A DNA stretch of 64,000 nt, from the NCBI RefSeq assembly GCF_009915155.1, contig NZ_JAABLM010000002.1, forward strand, positions 1 to 64,000. Direction: 5' to 3'. The notes under the pieces are model-generated. The model saw only the letters and a program-made list of their open reading frames with translations. It made no database searches and was not told the DNA's origin. The DNA is from Flavobacterium ichthyis. Lineage in GTDB: Bacteria > Bacteroidota > Bacteroidia > Flavobacteriales > Flavobacteriaceae. Of the stretch, positions 35,881 through 46,220 are shown in pieces; positions within the stretch are counted from its first letter, which is position 1; each line of letters begins with the position of its first letter. The translations under genes and the position numbers were made by a program.

Positions 35881-38058
35881 ATGAAAAAAATAGTATTTCT
35901 TTCGGCTTTTCTCTTTGTTGGAATTTCGGGTTTTGCCCAAAAAAATCTTACCATAGAAGAAGCCACATTTGGTCAATACCGCAATTTTGCAGTAGAAAAT
36001 ATGGTGGCGCCACAATGGCGAAAAGACACGAAAACATTGACGTATTTAGATAATTCATATCAAAATTTATCAGCGAAAAGTGCAGAAAACAATTGGAGCG
36101 AAACAGTTTTGGTTTCTAAAACAGAACTCGAAAACGCATTGAAACAAAAATTTTCAAACGATAGTTTCCAACTTCGCATGTTTCCGTATGCGTATTCGTG
36201 GGTAAGTAAGAATGTATTGGAATTTGAGGTTGACGGCAAAAATTCGAAATATGTAGTACAGTTTGATGTGGCCACAAAGCAAATTAGTAGTGGAATCGCC
36301 ATTGCTTCAGAAGGCAGAAATCAAATTATTTCTTCGGATGCAAAAAAAGTGGCTTGGTTAAGCGAGAATAACATTAAAATTACTCACAACAACGAAACAA
36401 TTTCGGTTACAAATGACGAAAATAAAGGCATTGTAAACGGAAGTGATTATACCCACAGACAAGAATTTGGGATTAATCGTGGGATGTGGTGGAGTCCAAA
36501 AAGCGACAAATTAGCTTTTTACAGAAAAGACGAAACCATGGTTACGGATTATCCTTTGATTGATTTTGGCGCTCGAATTGCCGCAACAAACAACATCAAA
36601 TACCCGATGGCTGGCGAAAAAAGCGAAGAAGTAACCTTGGTAATTTTTGATATAAATTCAAAAAAATCCGTGACTTTACAAACAGGCGAACCAAAAGAGC
36701 AATATTTAACTTGTGTAACATGGGAACCAAGCGGAAAATTTGTGTACGTAGGATTGTTAAACCGTGGGCAAAACCATTTAAAATTAAATAAATATGACGC
36801 TTCAACCGGAACTTTGGTAAAAACTTTATTTGAAGAAAAAGCACCAACTTACGTGGAACCTTTGCACGATTTGACATTTTTGCCAAATTCGGATTCCCAA
36901 TTTTTATACCGAAGTGAAAACAATGGTTTTGAGCAATTATACCTTTATAACACCGATGGAAAATTGCTGAAAAATTTAGGTTACAAAGATGTTGTGGTAA
37001 CTTCCTTATTAAATTTTGATTCCGAAGTAAAAAACGTTTTTTACATCGGCACTACCAACGACGGATTAGACAGACAATTTTTTAAAGTTGATTTAAAATC
37101 CGGGAAAACCACGCAATTGAGCAGTGTTTCCGGAATGCATTCGGGAAGTATCAATAGTGATGGAACACTTTTGTTCGACCAATATTCTAACGTGAATACG
37201 CCAAATACCATTTTGATTAAAAATCTAAAAAATAATTCGATTGCAAATTTGGTTGAAGCCAAAGATCCTTACGAGGGCAAAACCGTTTTACCTAAAATGG
37301 AATTGGTAAAAATTACCGCCGCTGATGGAAGAACGCCATTGAACGGAAGGTTGATTTATCCGGCAAATTTCGATGCAAACAAAAAATATCCAGTAATGGT
37401 GTATGTTTACGGAGGTCCTCATGCACAATTGGTTCAAAACGAATGGCTTGGTGGCGGATCACTTTTTGATTATTATATGGCGCAAAATGGTTATGTGGTT
37501 TTCACTGTTGACAACCGCGGAAGTGACGCAAGGGGAAAAGATTTTGAACACGTAATTCATAGAAATTTAGGCGTAAACGAAATGGCGGATCAAATGAAGG
37601 GCATTGAATTTTTAAAGTCAAAATCCTTTGTAGATCAAGAAAAAATTGGCGTTTACGGCTGGAGTTTCGGCGGATTTATGACCACTTCGTTAATGCTCAA
37701 TCACAACGATGTCTTTAAAGTTGGCGTTGCTGGAGGTCCTGTAACTAACTGGAAATTTTACGAAATTATGTATGGCGAACGGTACATGGATACGCCACAA
37801 GAAAACGAAAACGGCTATGACAATAATAATGTAGTTAAAAAAGCCGATCAGTTAAAGGGAAGGCTGTTAATGATTCACGGAGCTCAAGATCCCGTAGTCG
37901 TACAACAACACAGCATGGAATTTATTCAGGCCTGTATCAAAGCAGGAAAACAAGTGGATTATTTCCTCTATCCTACTCACGAACACAACGTTTCAGGAAG
38001 AGATAGGATACATTTGAACCAAAAAATAGCTGATTATTTTGATATTCATTTGAAATAA
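35881..38058 (+). CDS. S9-family peptidase, dipeptidyl peptidase IV type
   Basis: 725 residues. Signal peptide MKKIVFLSAFLFVGISGFAQ, an eight-blade beta-propeller DPP-IV N-terminal domain (about 90-440), then the alpha/beta hydrolase with catalytic Ser595 in YGWSFGGF, Asp670 in HGAQDPVV and His702 in THEHNVSG. It removes X-Pro or similar dipeptides from peptides in the periplasm or outside the cell. Complete and single. Confidence 0.93.
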   Translation: MKKIVFLSAFLFVGISGFAQKNLTIEEATFGQYRNFAVENMVAPQWRKDTKTLTYLDNSYQNLSAKSAENNWSETVLVSKTELENALKQKFSNDSFQLRMFPYAYSWVSKNVLEFEVDGKNSKYVVQFDVATKQISSGIAIASEGRNQIISSDAKKVAWLSENNIKITHNNETISVTNDENKGIVNGSDYTHRQEFGINRGMWWSPKSDKLAFYRKDETMVTDYPLIDFGARIAATNNIKYPMAGEKSEEVTLVIFDINSKKSVTLQTGEPKEQYLTCVTWEPSGKFVYVGLLNRGQNHLKLNKYDASTGTLVKTLFEEKAPTYVEPLHDLTFLPNSDSQFLYRSENNGFEQLYLYNTDGKLLKNLGYKDVVVTSLLNFDSEVKNVFYIGTTNDGLDRQFFKVDLKSGKTTQLSSVSGMHSGSINSDGTLLFDQYSNVNTPNTILIKNLKNNSIANLVEAKDPYEGKTVLPKMELVKITAADGRTPLNGRLIYPANFDANKKYPVMVYVYGGPHAQLVQNEWLGGGSLFDYYMAQNGYVVFTVDNRGSDARGKDFEHVIHRNLGVNEMADQMKGIEFLKSKSFVDQEKIGVYGWSFGGFMTTSLMLNHNDVFKVGVAGGPVTNWKFYEIMYGERYMDTPQENENGYDNNNVVKKADQLKGRLLMIHGAQDPVVVQQHSMEFIQACIKAGKQVDYFLYPTHEHNVSGRDRIHLNQKIADYFDIHLK

Positions 38059-38083
38059 TTCTTCTGATTAAAAAATTTTTAAA

Positions 38084-38120
38084 CCGCAGTTAATTACCTA
38101 TAATTACTGCGGCTTTTTTT
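38084..38120 (+). terminator. Terminator after the DPP-IV gene
   Basis: CCGCAGT with ACTGCGG, an AATT pair next to the loop, then CTTTTTTT. Confidence 0.8.
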
Positions 38121-38221
38121 ATTTCTAATATCGTAAAAAAACAGCTCAAAAATTTATCATTTACTAAAAATGTAGTATTATTGTATATAATTTCCTAACT
38201 AACCTTCATAAAATTCAAAAC

Positions 38222-39757
38222 ATGAACAAAAATTTTAAATGGCTGTATTTAGTTCCATTAGTGCTAACAGCTTGTAGTTCTGACGATAGTGAAACTTCCA
38301 TTGAAGAACCGGTAGTGATTGTTTCCGGTGAAGCTGATTTTTCGAAATATATTGCTTTAGGAAATTCGCTTACCGCAGGATATTCGGATAATGCTTTATA
38401 CAAAAGAGGACAAGAACAATCTTATCCCAAACTTTTAGCTGAACAATTTGCACTTGCAGGAGGAGGAGAATTTAGCGTACCATACACAAATGACAATACC
38501 GGAGGATTACTTTTGGGAGGAAATTTAATTGCGCAACCTCGATTATTTTTTAATGGATCAGGTCCTGCCAGCTTACCTGGAACACCTACAACTGATATAA
38601 CCAACCCTGTTTCCGGACCTGTAAACAATATGGGAATTCCAGGAGCAAAATTATACCATTTAGTAGCGCCAGGATATGGAAGCGTCGCTGGTGTTGCTGC
38701 CGGAACTGCCAATCCTTACTACGTAAGATTTGCATCAAGCGCAAGTGCAAGCGTTATTCAAGATGCAGTAGCACAAAATGCTACGTTTTTTACACTTTGG
38801 ATTGGAAACAATGATATCCTTACTTACGCAAGTTCAGGCGGTGTTGGAATTGATCAAACTGGAAATACAAATCCAGCCACCTACGCTAACAACGACATTA
38901 CTGATCCAGGCGTTTTTGCCAATGTTTACAACCAACTATTACAAGCCTTAACCGCTAATGGAGCAAAAGGTGTTGTGGCAAATATTCCAGATATTACCAC
39001 CATTCCCTTTTTTACCTTTATCAAATACAACCAGCTAACCCAAGCCAACTTAACCATTGGAGGAGCTAACCAAGTTGCGGCATTAAATACCCAACTTTAC
39101 GGACCTCTAAAACAAGCCTTAACCGCTTTTGGATCTGGTGACAGAATCGAGCTTTTATCAGCAACTGGAAATAACCCGATGCTTATGGTGGACAAAACAT
39201 TGCCTAACCTTTCCGCACAATTAACCGCCGCTTTAACCATGGCAGGATATCCGCCATCTCAAGCCGCATTTTTAGGAAGCGTTTACGGACAAGCGCGACA
39301 AACCCGCCCAACCGATTACATTTTACTTTCTTCAAGCACCGAGATTGGGCAAAACCAAACCGGAGTGCCGACGCCATTTAATATTAAAGGTATAACGTAT
39401 CCACTACAAGACCACAATATATTAATTCCTTCGGAAGTAGCAATGATTCAAAACGCTGCCAATCAATATAACGCCACAATCGAAAGCCTTGCTACACAAT
39501 ACAATTTAGCATTTGTAGATGCAAAAGCAATATTATCACAGGTAAACACTACTGGAATTCCTTACGAAGGCTACACCCTTAAATCCGAATTTATTTTTGG
39601 AGGTGCTTTTTCGCTTGACGGTGTTCACCCAACAGGTCGTGGATATGCCTTGCTTGCCAACAAATTCATCGAAGCCATTAATACTAAATATGGCTCAAAC
39701 CTACCATTGAAAAAAATATCTAATTACGATATCTTGCGATCTCCGCAATTACCATAA
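38222..39757 (+). CDS. SGNH/GDSL-type hydrolase lipoprotein
   Basis: 511 residues. A lipobox ends at Cys18 (LVLTACSSD). Block I holds the nucleophile in YIALGNSLTAGYSD, with GN-S in place of GDS; block III is WIGNNDIL; block V is DGVHPTGRGYALLANKF with the Asp/His pair. It is probably an outer-membrane-anchored esterase or lipase acting on an unknown ester. It is larger than the usual 200-residue domain because of a Gly/Asn/Ala-rich insert (about 60-300). Confidence 0.85.
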   Translation: MNKNFKWLYLVPLVLTACSSDDSETSIEEPVVIVSGEADFSKYIALGNSLTAGYSDNALYKRGQEQSYPKLLAEQFALAGGGEFSVPYTNDNTGGLLLGGNLIAQPRLFFNGSGPASLPGTPTTDITNPVSGPVNNMGIPGAKLYHLVAPGYGSVAGVAAGTANPYYVRFASSASASVIQDAVAQNATFFTLWIGNNDILTYASSGGVGIDQTGNTNPATYANNDITDPGVFANVYNQLLQALTANGAKGVVANIPDITTIPFFTFIKYNQLTQANLTIGGANQVAALNTQLYGPLKQALTAFGSGDRIELLSATGNNPMLMVDKTLPNLSAQLTAALTMAGYPPSQAAFLGSVYGQARQTRPTDYILLSSSTEIGQNQTGVPTPFNIKGITYPLQDHNILIPSEVAMIQNAANQYNATIESLATQYNLAFVDAKAILSQVNTTGIPYEGYTLKSEFIFGGAFSLDGVHPTGRGYALLANKFIEAINTKYGSNLPLKKISNYDILRSPQLP

Positions 39758-39783
39758 GTTTTTTTCGTTAATACTCAGTTGAA

Positions 39784-39816
39784 AGCACCGAAGCGAAAGT
39801 TTCGGTGTTTTTTTTT
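39784..39816 (+). terminator. Terminator after the SGNH hydrolase gene
   Basis: CACCGAA (39786-39792), loop, TTCGGTG (39801-39807), then nine T. Confidence 0.85.
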
Positions 39817-39817
39817 G

Positions 39818-39956
39818 GCGTTCCCCAATTTACAACCCAAGTGCTATAAGAACTACCCTGCAAAAATTGGGTCGGGCTTTCGCCACTCGCTGTTTTTTTG
39901 GCTCCACTTCGTTCCACCAAAAAAACGAGCTCAAACAAAGGCTCAATCCCTAACGC
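39818..39956 (+). repeat. Structured dispersed repeat, GCGTTCCCC...ATCCCTAACGC type
   Basis: Closed by GCGTT at 39818-39822 and AACGC at 39952-39956. Inside are two hairpins: CCCAATTT (39824-39831) with AAATTGGG (39864-39871), and GTTTTTTTGG (39892-39901) with CCAAAAAAAC (39917-39926). The boxes GGGTCGGGCTTTCG and CAAACAAAGGCTCAATCCCT are ones I recall from many flavobacterial genomes. The layout is a closed three-way junction. Function is unknown; no transposase nearby. Confidence 0.7.
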
Positions 39957-40161
39957 AGTGGAGAGTTATGAGTTATGAATTATGAGTTAGGAGTTTTCTT
40001 ATTGGGACTTCTAATGCTATCATGTTGGAATTTGGATTTTTCAGCTTTGCGGCTTTGCAAGAAACATTGCGAACATTGCGGATAATAGAAAAATTCCAAA
40101 GAAGAATCAAATGAACAAAGTAATCTGTGGCAAAAAATATAGTCTAACAATATCCTAAAAA

Positions 40162-41151
40162 CTACCCCCTTCTTCTCGGAATGATTTTATGAGCAGAAAA
40201 AGCTTTGCCATTCACAAAAACCGTAAGATAACCGTTAAAATTATCAGCAACCGCAATCAAAAAATCCGATTGGTTGCCGTTAATTTTGTGCTGGTATTTT
40301 TGTGCGGTTTTATTTTGGTTTAATACAAAATCAATTACATCTGTGGTTTGTACATTATTGATTTGTAACGATAGCGTTCCGGGTTGTTGCGTGGAAATTA
40401 CTCCTAAATTATTGCCCACAAATCGGATGTTACTTTTAAAATATTCGCTAAAAAACAATGGCGATGTAGCGAAATCTTCCTGTGTGAGATTGGCCAAAAC
40501 CCATTGCGAATCATCCGGAAAATGATTAGAAATGAATACATTGGGTTCACTAAAAAAATAGCCGGGATTAAATCGTTTTACAAAAAGTCGCTTGCTTTCA
40601 TTGACGGTTCCGGCTCCCCAAGTTACATCAATTAATTTCCATTTGTTATTGGTTTTGACCACATTCCAAGCATGGCTACTATGGGCGGGATATTTACCTA
40701 GTTCATGTTGGCTTGTTTTGGTTTTTCCAGTTACAACCTCAGCTTGTAATCCTACCAAGCGACAAATTTCTTGAAATAACAATGAATAACCGTGACACAA
40801 CGTTTTTTGAGATTTAAAAGCAGCCATTATTTTTTTTTGCCGAATTTCTTCAAGTTTGGCAGTGCGTTCCGCTTGGGTTTTGTAAGAAAATTTTATGGGC
40901 TGTTGGTGTGAGTTAGCAAAATAAGCCTTTACATCGTAGTCGATATTAAAAGCAATCCATGAAAAAACGGCACGTGCTTTTTGGTTTTCGTCTGTAAAAT
41001 CTTGATTGATTTTTTGGGCAAGTTCTTCTGGGCTGGAAAATCTTTTTGGGTAACGGCTAATTTTTTGATCAACTGATACAAAGTCTTGTGCAAGCATTGG
41101 AAAACTCACCCATATAAACAGTAGTAAAAACCTCATCATCTTTCTTCTCAT
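40162..41151 (-). CDS. Secreted transglutaminase-fold protein
   Basis: 329 residues. Signal peptide (MRRKMMRFLLLFIWVSFPMLAQ), then a transglutaminase-like core: Cys in KTLCHGYSLLFQEICRL, His in SSHAWNVVKTNNKWKLID and Asp in DVTWGAG. The C-terminal third is beta-rich. It may be a peptidase or protein crosslinker in the periplasm. The frame is open back to a TTG at 41175, but ATG 41151 (or 41139) gives a proper signal peptide. Confidence 0.82.
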   Translation of the reverse strand: MRRKMMRFLLLFIWVSFPMLAQDFVSVDQKISRYPKRFSSPEELAQKINQDFTDENQKARAVFSWIAFNIDYDVKAYFANSHQQPIKFSYKTQAERTAKLEEIRQKKIMAAFKSQKTLCHGYSLLFQEICRLVGLQAEVVTGKTKTSQHELGKYPAHSSHAWNVVKTNNKWKLIDVTWGAGTVNESKRLFVKRFNPGYFFSEPNVFISNHFPDDSQWVLANLTQEDFATSPLFFSEYFKSNIRFVGNNLGVISTQQPGTLSLQINNVQTTDVIDFVLNQNKTAQKYQHKINGNQSDFLIAVADNFNGYLTVFVNGKAFSAHKIIPRRRG

Positions 41152-41287
41152 ATTTAGGCATAGCAGAAATAACAATTATACTGCCAAAAATAAAACGAAA
41201 ATAGGTATGGTTTATTTTGAGGAATGCGTTAATTTTTTTTGGTGTGTTTAAAGCTATTTTCTATAAAAAAATTAAGGATTTTTATTT

Positions 41288-42109
41288 TTACTGGATGGTA
41301 TAGCTTTTGACATCTATTTGTGACAATCGAAAATAACCGTAAGCAAAATTATCAAAGTTGGTTTGGTTTACAATATTTCCTCTAACTGCTGACGGGATTG
41401 CAGGAAACGGACCCCCTCCAGAACCAGCCGCCGAAATTATTTTATTAAAATACTCGTAGTAACGACGTGAAATCCCGTAAAGTTTAATTTCTAAAACGTC
41501 ACCCTGAGTTAAATCTTCATTAAAATAAATCATAGGTATTTGGTTTCCGTTTACACTTTCGTCTCGAATAACTCGATATTCAGGGAATGCTACCCTATTT
41601 GATTTGTGACCAAACAAATAATAATTTTCTTCAAGTGGATTGTCTTGAAAAAAACTAGTTATTTCTATTTCATTTCCTGTAAAACCGCCATTATTATCTT
41701 GAATAATGGTTTCATCAATTTCTGGTGAGGCTATTAATGTTTCGGTAGCGCTGTAAATTTCTCCATTCAGCAAAATGGTTAATGTATAAACTTCTCCAAT
41801 TGAGGGTTGAAAATCGTTGCATAAATATTCTCCTGTTCCGGGAACTTCAACGAAATTAAATACCTCACTTGAAGAATTTTCTACTGTTACAGAAGCACCT
41901 GATACTGTAGGAAACACATCGCTATAATATCCTGTTGTAGTACTCAATTTAATTATTTGCTCATTTCCAGCAGTACCAATTTCCCAATTTATAGATGCGT
42001 CAATCACTAATTTTGCGGTTGCGGTGTCTAAATCTACATTAATTACTTCTTCGCAGGAAATAAAAAGTATAGCGAAACACAAGATTAAAAATTTTATAGC
42101 CTTTTTCAT
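41288..42109 (-). CDS. DUF4249-type lipoprotein
   Basis: 273 residues. Lipobox ending at Cys19 (LFISCEEVINVDL), then a beta-rich domain with VIDASINWE and YTLTILLNGEIYSATET, as in DUF4249 proteins. In Bacteroidota these are encoded beside TonB receptors, as here (6 bases after the receptor gene ends). It is probably a surface-exposed partner of the receptor; ligand unknown. Confidence 0.85.
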   Translation of the reverse strand: MKKAIKFLILCFAILFISCEEVINVDLDTATAKLVIDASINWEIGTAGNEQIIKLSTTTGYYSDVFPTVSGASVTVENSSSEVFNFVEVPGTGEYLCNDFQPSIGEVYTLTILLNGEIYSATETLIASPEIDETIIQDNNGGFTGNEIEITSFFQDNPLEENYYLFGHKSNRVAFPEYRVIRDESVNGNQIPMIYFNEDLTQGDVLEIKLYGISRRYYEYFNKIISAAGSGGGPFPAIPSAVRGNIVNQTNFDNFAYGYFRLSQIDVKSYTIQ

Positions 42110-42115
42110 TTTTAA

Positions 42116-44536
42116 TTAAAATTTAAAGTTATATGTGATACTAGGAATTAATCCAAAAATGGAAATTTTCTTAGCTTCACTTTGGCCAGTTTCGATATTT
42201 TGACTAAAATTAAATGCGGCAGCGTTATTCCTAGCATAAACGTTGTAAATGCTGAAAACCCATTCACCTTGCCATTTTTTTACTTTTTCCGGCTGAGGAA
42301 TATAAGTAGCCGAAATATCCAGATGGTGATAATCCGAGAGAGAGTCCTCGTTTCGAGTAGCATAATTAGCAACTGTAATACCTTGATATTGATATTTTCC
42401 GTTTGGAAAGGTGGCAGCTCTACCAGTTTGATACGTGAAAATTCCCCCAAATGACCATTTTGGATTAAGTTGATAATTGGCAGTTAAACCCAAATTATGA
42501 GTTTTATCATAATTGGCACGATACCAATTTCCATTATTAATTCCGGGTTCGAGTGCGTTTCTTCCAGGTGTTTTTTGTTCAGCTCTCGATAAAGTGTAGG
42601 AAAGCCATCCTGTTAGTTTACCTGAATTTTTTTTTGCCAAAACTTCAATACCATAAGCACGTGCTTTGCCATTTAACATGACGCGTTCGATGTTTTTATT
42701 CGCAATCAATTCAGCACCATCTATATAATCGGTTTTATTTTTGATTGTTTTAAAGAACGTTTCCACCTCAAGTGAATACTGGTCGTTTTTAAAATTTTTA
42801 AAATACCCTAAAGCTACCTGATCTGCTATTTCAGGTTTTAAAAACTGGTCACTTGGTGCCCAAATATCAAGAGGCGAAACCGATGCAGTATTGGAAATTA
42901 AATGAATGTATTGACTAATCCTGTTATAACTTGCCTTGACCGATTGGTCATCGTTTAAAGCATAGGCAATTGAGAATCGAGGCTCAAAATTATCAAAACT
43001 TGCGATTTTCTTATTTTTCGCATAGTAAATGGAACCAGTGGGAGTTGCCTCCTCATATACCTGAAAATCTTGGTTAAAAATTACAGCTTGGTCATTTTCA
43101 TATGTACTTATTTCTTCCTCGCCTAAACGCTGGAAGTTGCTGTATCTTAAACCGTATGTTAATGACAATTTCTCTGACAAAATATGTTCTGCACTGACGT
43201 ATAAGGCGTTTTCAAAAGCATATTTTCTGGCAATTTGATCTGGATTGATACTTGAGGTTTCGTCAATTGGGTTAATAGTTCCGGGATTAAATACGTATCT
43301 TACAGAATTGATTCCATAGCTTAGCGTGAGGTCGTTTGAAAGGTAATGCTTAAAGTCGTACTTAAAGTTATAATTCTTGATTTGTGATTTCCAATCTAGC
43401 CCAATAAATGATAACTGTAAACCGTAATAGTAATCGCTGTATATAATTGATGCATTGGAAAAAAGTTTGTCAGAAAAAATATGATTCCAGCGTAAATTAA
43501 CGAAACTATTTCCGTAGTCATTTACAAGCTGGTCATTTAATCTTATTTTATCATAACCTAAATAAGCTGAGATAAATATGTTGTTGTTATCGTTAAATCG
43601 ATAATTAAATTTTGTATTAAGATCATAAAAATAGGCTGAATTAGGTTCATCTGCAAGTTTTAGGAACAAATGACCATAAGTTCCTCGTCCTGCAATTACA
43701 AACGAACTTTTTTCTTTTACAATTGGACCTTCTAGCAGCAAGCGGCTCGACACTATTCCAATTCCTCCATTGGCATGAAATTCCTTCTTGTTACCTTCTT
43801 TTTGATATATATCTAATACCGAAGAGGTTCTTCCTCCATAATTAGCTGGAATTCCACCTTTGTATAATTTTAAATCCTTGATAACATCCGAATTAAAAAC
43901 GGAAAAAAATCCAAACAAATGGGATGTATTATAGATAATAGCTTCGTCTAATAATACCAAATTACCATCAACCGAACCGCCACGAACGTTGAAACCTGTA
44001 GCTCCTTCATAGGCGTTTGTCACCCCTGGCAGTTGCAATATGGATTTTAAGACATCAACTTCACCTAAAACCGCTGGCATTTTTTTGACCGTTGCGATTG
44101 AGAGTTTGTTAACACTCATCTCGGCACGTTTAATGTTCGTTTTATCATTATTAGCCTGAATCACAACTTCTGCCAAGCCTGTACTTTGATAACTTAAACT
44201 GAAGTTTTTTTGTTGAGTTTGATTTAAATTTATCCGCTCCTCAATATTATTATAACCAAGATATGAAATGGTAATGATATAATCTCCTTTGGGGACTGTG
44301 ACGGAATAAAAACCATAATTATTCGTAGTAGTGCCAATTTTTATTTCATTGAAATACAAGCTTACACCAATTAATGCTTCATTAGTTTCAATGTCCGAAA
44401 TTGTACCGCTAAGCGTAACTTTTTCCTGAGCATTTAAATTGGCAATTGTTGCGAAAAAAATTTGCATCCCGATAAAAAATATATTTTTCACTAACCTATG
44501 ATTCTTTAAATTAACAATCATATACATCCAATTCAT
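42116..44536 (-). CDS. TonB-dependent outer-membrane receptor
   Basis: About 806 residues. Signal peptide, then a carboxypeptidase-regulatory-like domain (VTLSGTISDIETNEALIGVSLYFNE...), plug (NVRGGSVDGNLVLLDEAIIYNTSHLFG) and a 22-strand barrel ending SITYNFKF with the terminal Phe. It imports an unknown substrate with TonB energy. The frame is open to a TTG at 44551; ATGs are at 44536, 44527 and 44521, and the last gives the neatest signal peptide. It forms an operon with the DUF4249 gene. Confidence 0.9.
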   Translation of the reverse strand: MNWMYMIVNLKNHRLVKNIFFIGMQIFFATIANLNAQEKVTLSGTISDIETNEALIGVSLYFNEIKIGTTTNNYGFYSVTVPKGDYIITISYLGYNNIEERINLNQTQQKNFSLSYQSTGLAEVVIQANNDKTNIKRAEMSVNKLSIATVKKMPAVLGEVDVLKSILQLPGVTNAYEGATGFNVRGGSVDGNLVLLDEAIIYNTSHLFGFFSVFNSDVIKDLKLYKGGIPANYGGRTSSVLDIYQKEGNKKEFHANGGIGIVSSRLLLEGPIVKEKSSFVIAGRGTYGHLFLKLADEPNSAYFYDLNTKFNYRFNDNNNIFISAYLGYDKIRLNDQLVNDYGNSFVNLRWNHIFSDKLFSNASIIYSDYYYGLQLSFIGLDWKSQIKNYNFKYDFKHYLSNDLTLSYGINSVRYVFNPGTINPIDETSSINPDQIARKYAFENALYVSAEHILSEKLSLTYGLRYSNFQRLGEEEISTYENDQAVIFNQDFQVYEEATPTGSIYYAKNKKIASFDNFEPRFSIAYALNDDQSVKASYNRISQYIHLISNTASVSPLDIWAPSDQFLKPEIADQVALGYFKNFKNDQYSLEVETFFKTIKNKTDYIDGAELIANKNIERVMLNGKARAYGIEVLAKKNSGKLTGWLSYTLSRAEQKTPGRNALEPGINNGNWYRANYDKTHNLGLTANYQLNPKWSFGGIFTYQTGRAATFPNGKYQYQGITVANYATRNEDSLSDYHHLDISATYIPQPEKVKKWQGEWVFSIYNVYARNNAAAFNFSQNIETGQSEAKKISIFGLIPSITYNFKF

Positions 44537-44736
44537 TATTCTCCATACCAATTATTTTTATTATTTCTGATAGTTATATCGTGGCTAAAATCGCACAAAT
44601 AGACGTTCAAAAATAAGAAAAATGACCGAAGATAACTATTATTTACCGCAAAGAATTAGTCGTTAAAAGATGTGACATAAATTAATTAATAAAAGTTTTT
44701 TTACGCAATTGCTATAAATAAAATTTCCAGTTTTGT

Positions 44737-46092
44737 TTACATTCTGGCTAACAACTCTTTTTTCTTTGCAATAAATTCAACTTCCGAAATTAGCTCATCT
44801 TCAAACAACTCTTTTAGTTCTTTTAATTTCGATTTAATATCTTCTTTTGAAACGGCTGTGTTTGCAGTTAAGTTAATTGGATTATTGGCCAACGGATTTT
44901 GTTTTGGCAACGCAGTATCAGCTGGGTTTTGCTGCGAAATGATAGCAGCAATTTCATTAAAACCTCTTTGGTTGGCGTAATCTAACGGTTTTTGTTCACG
45001 TATGTTGGTTAGGTTTACATCAGCTCCGTATTTAATTAAAAGGCTAACTATGTCTTTTTTACCGTTTGAAGCTGCATAATGTAAAGGCGTATTTTCCGAC
45101 TCGTCTTGAATATTCACATTGGCACCTTTTTTTAAAAGTAATTCTGTCATATAGAGATGACCATTTTTAACCGCTAAATGCAGTAAACTTTCGCCGCCAG
45201 AAGTGTAGCTGCTGCTCAAATGGTATAAGCTATCTGAAGATAAGTCTTGGGCACTTTCAATAAAATCGAGGTAGCTTCCTAACGTTACAGCACCTTGAGT
45301 TGGGGTTTGAAAATTGACATCTAAACCTTGCTCCAAAAATAATTGCACCATTTGCTTTTGGTTGTAAGCACAGGCATAATAAATGGGCGAAATTCCGTTT
45401 TTACTGGTTTGAAAAACATTGGCTCCAAACTCTAAAAACAATTTAGTAAGCATTATATTATTATTGGAACACGCAAAAAGCAAAGGTGTTATTCCGCTTG
45501 AATTAGGCTCATCAACTGCAATTCCCTTTTCTAATAAGAGTTTTATGATGGGTAAATTTCCGCTTTGCAAAGCCAAATGCAATAAGTTGTTTCCGTCTTT
45601 AGTAGTTACAAAAACACTGGCATTTTTTTGAATAAAAAGGTCAATCACCAGCTTTTTGGAATACTTTACCGCAATCATCAAAGGTGTTTCAGCGTTGTTG
45701 TTCACGCTTTCCAGATCAAAACCATTGGCTAAAAACAATTCACAAAGCACCTTTTGTCCGTTTCGGGTGGCAATGTGCAGCAAATTATTGCCTTGATAAT
45801 CTTTGATATCGCCTTTGGCATTTTTGGCTAAAAGCAATTTCACTACTTCGGTTTGGTTTTGCAAAGTGGCAAAAAACAGCGGTGTTTCTCCGTTTCGGTC
45901 TTCGTAATTGATGTCTGCACCTTTGGTAAGCAAGGCTTCGCAAATTTCGAGGTATCCACGATGCGAAGCGTAATGCAAACCTGTTCGGCCTTTTTCATCG
46001 GTATAATTTACATCGGTTACTTCTTGTTGTAACAGTAATTCTGCTATTTTTCGGTTGCCTTGTTCGCAGGCTAGTATAAATGACATTGACAT
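44737..46092 (-). CDS. Ankyrin-repeat protein with C-terminal SHOCT-like domain
   Basis: 451 residues. About eleven ankyrin repeats (1-375; e.g. GRTGLHYASHRGYLEICEALLTKGADI, ENTPLHYAASNGKKDIVSLLIKYGADV) and a C-terminal SHOCT-like module (KLKELKELFEDELISEVEFIAKKKELL). No signal peptide or membrane span, so cytosolic. Ankyrin repeats bind proteins; partner unknown. A second ankyrin gene (46702) lies upstream on the same strand, and the four-helix-bundle cassette 2 sits between them. Confidence 0.88.
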   Translation of the reverse strand: MSMSFILACEQGNRKIAELLLQQEVTDVNYTDEKGRTGLHYASHRGYLEICEALLTKGADINYEDRNGETPLFFATLQNQTEVVKLLLAKNAKGDIKDYQGNNLLHIATRNGQKVLCELFLANGFDLESVNNNAETPLMIAVKYSKKLVIDLFIQKNASVFVTTKDGNNLLHLALQSGNLPIIKLLLEKGIAVDEPNSSGITPLLFACSNNNIMLTKLFLEFGANVFQTSKNGISPIYYACAYNQKQMVQLFLEQGLDVNFQTPTQGAVTLGSYLDFIESAQDLSSDSLYHLSSSYTSGGESLLHLAVKNGHLYMTELLLKKGANVNIQDESENTPLHYAASNGKKDIVSLLIKYGADVNLTNIREQKPLDYANQRGFNEIAAIISQQNPADTALPKQNPLANNPINLTANTAVSKEDIKSKLKELKELFEDELISEVEFIAKKKELLARM

Positions 46093-46095
46093 TTT

Positions 46096-46220
46096 TTTGA
46101 TTTCGGATTTCGGACTTTTGATTTCGGATTTCGGATTTCGGATTTCGGATTTTTGATTTAAGATTATGAATTAATAAATAATCAATCATAATTCATCCAT
46201 CATAATTCATCCATCTTAAA
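46096..46220 (-). repeat. Short tandem repeats, 3' side of four-helix-bundle cassette 2
   Basis: On the plus strand: about eight 7-base units GATTTCG (some GATTTTT), then TATGAATTAATAAAT, then several CATAATTCATC units. It fills the space between the four-helix-bundle stop and the ankyrin gene start at 46092. It has the same build as the array at 46584-46700, in the same orientation. Confidence 0.85.

Larger units (their letters stand above)
39758..40161. other. Gene-free, repeat-rich stretch
   Basis: 404 bases between the SGNH gene and the convergent transglutaminase gene. It contains, in order, a terminator, a roughly 140-base structured repeat, a short GAGTTATGA tandem run (39962-39993) and fragments such as TTTGCGGCTTTGC and ATTGCGAACATTGCGG (about 40050-40080). 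No reading frame of note. Confidence 0.7.
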
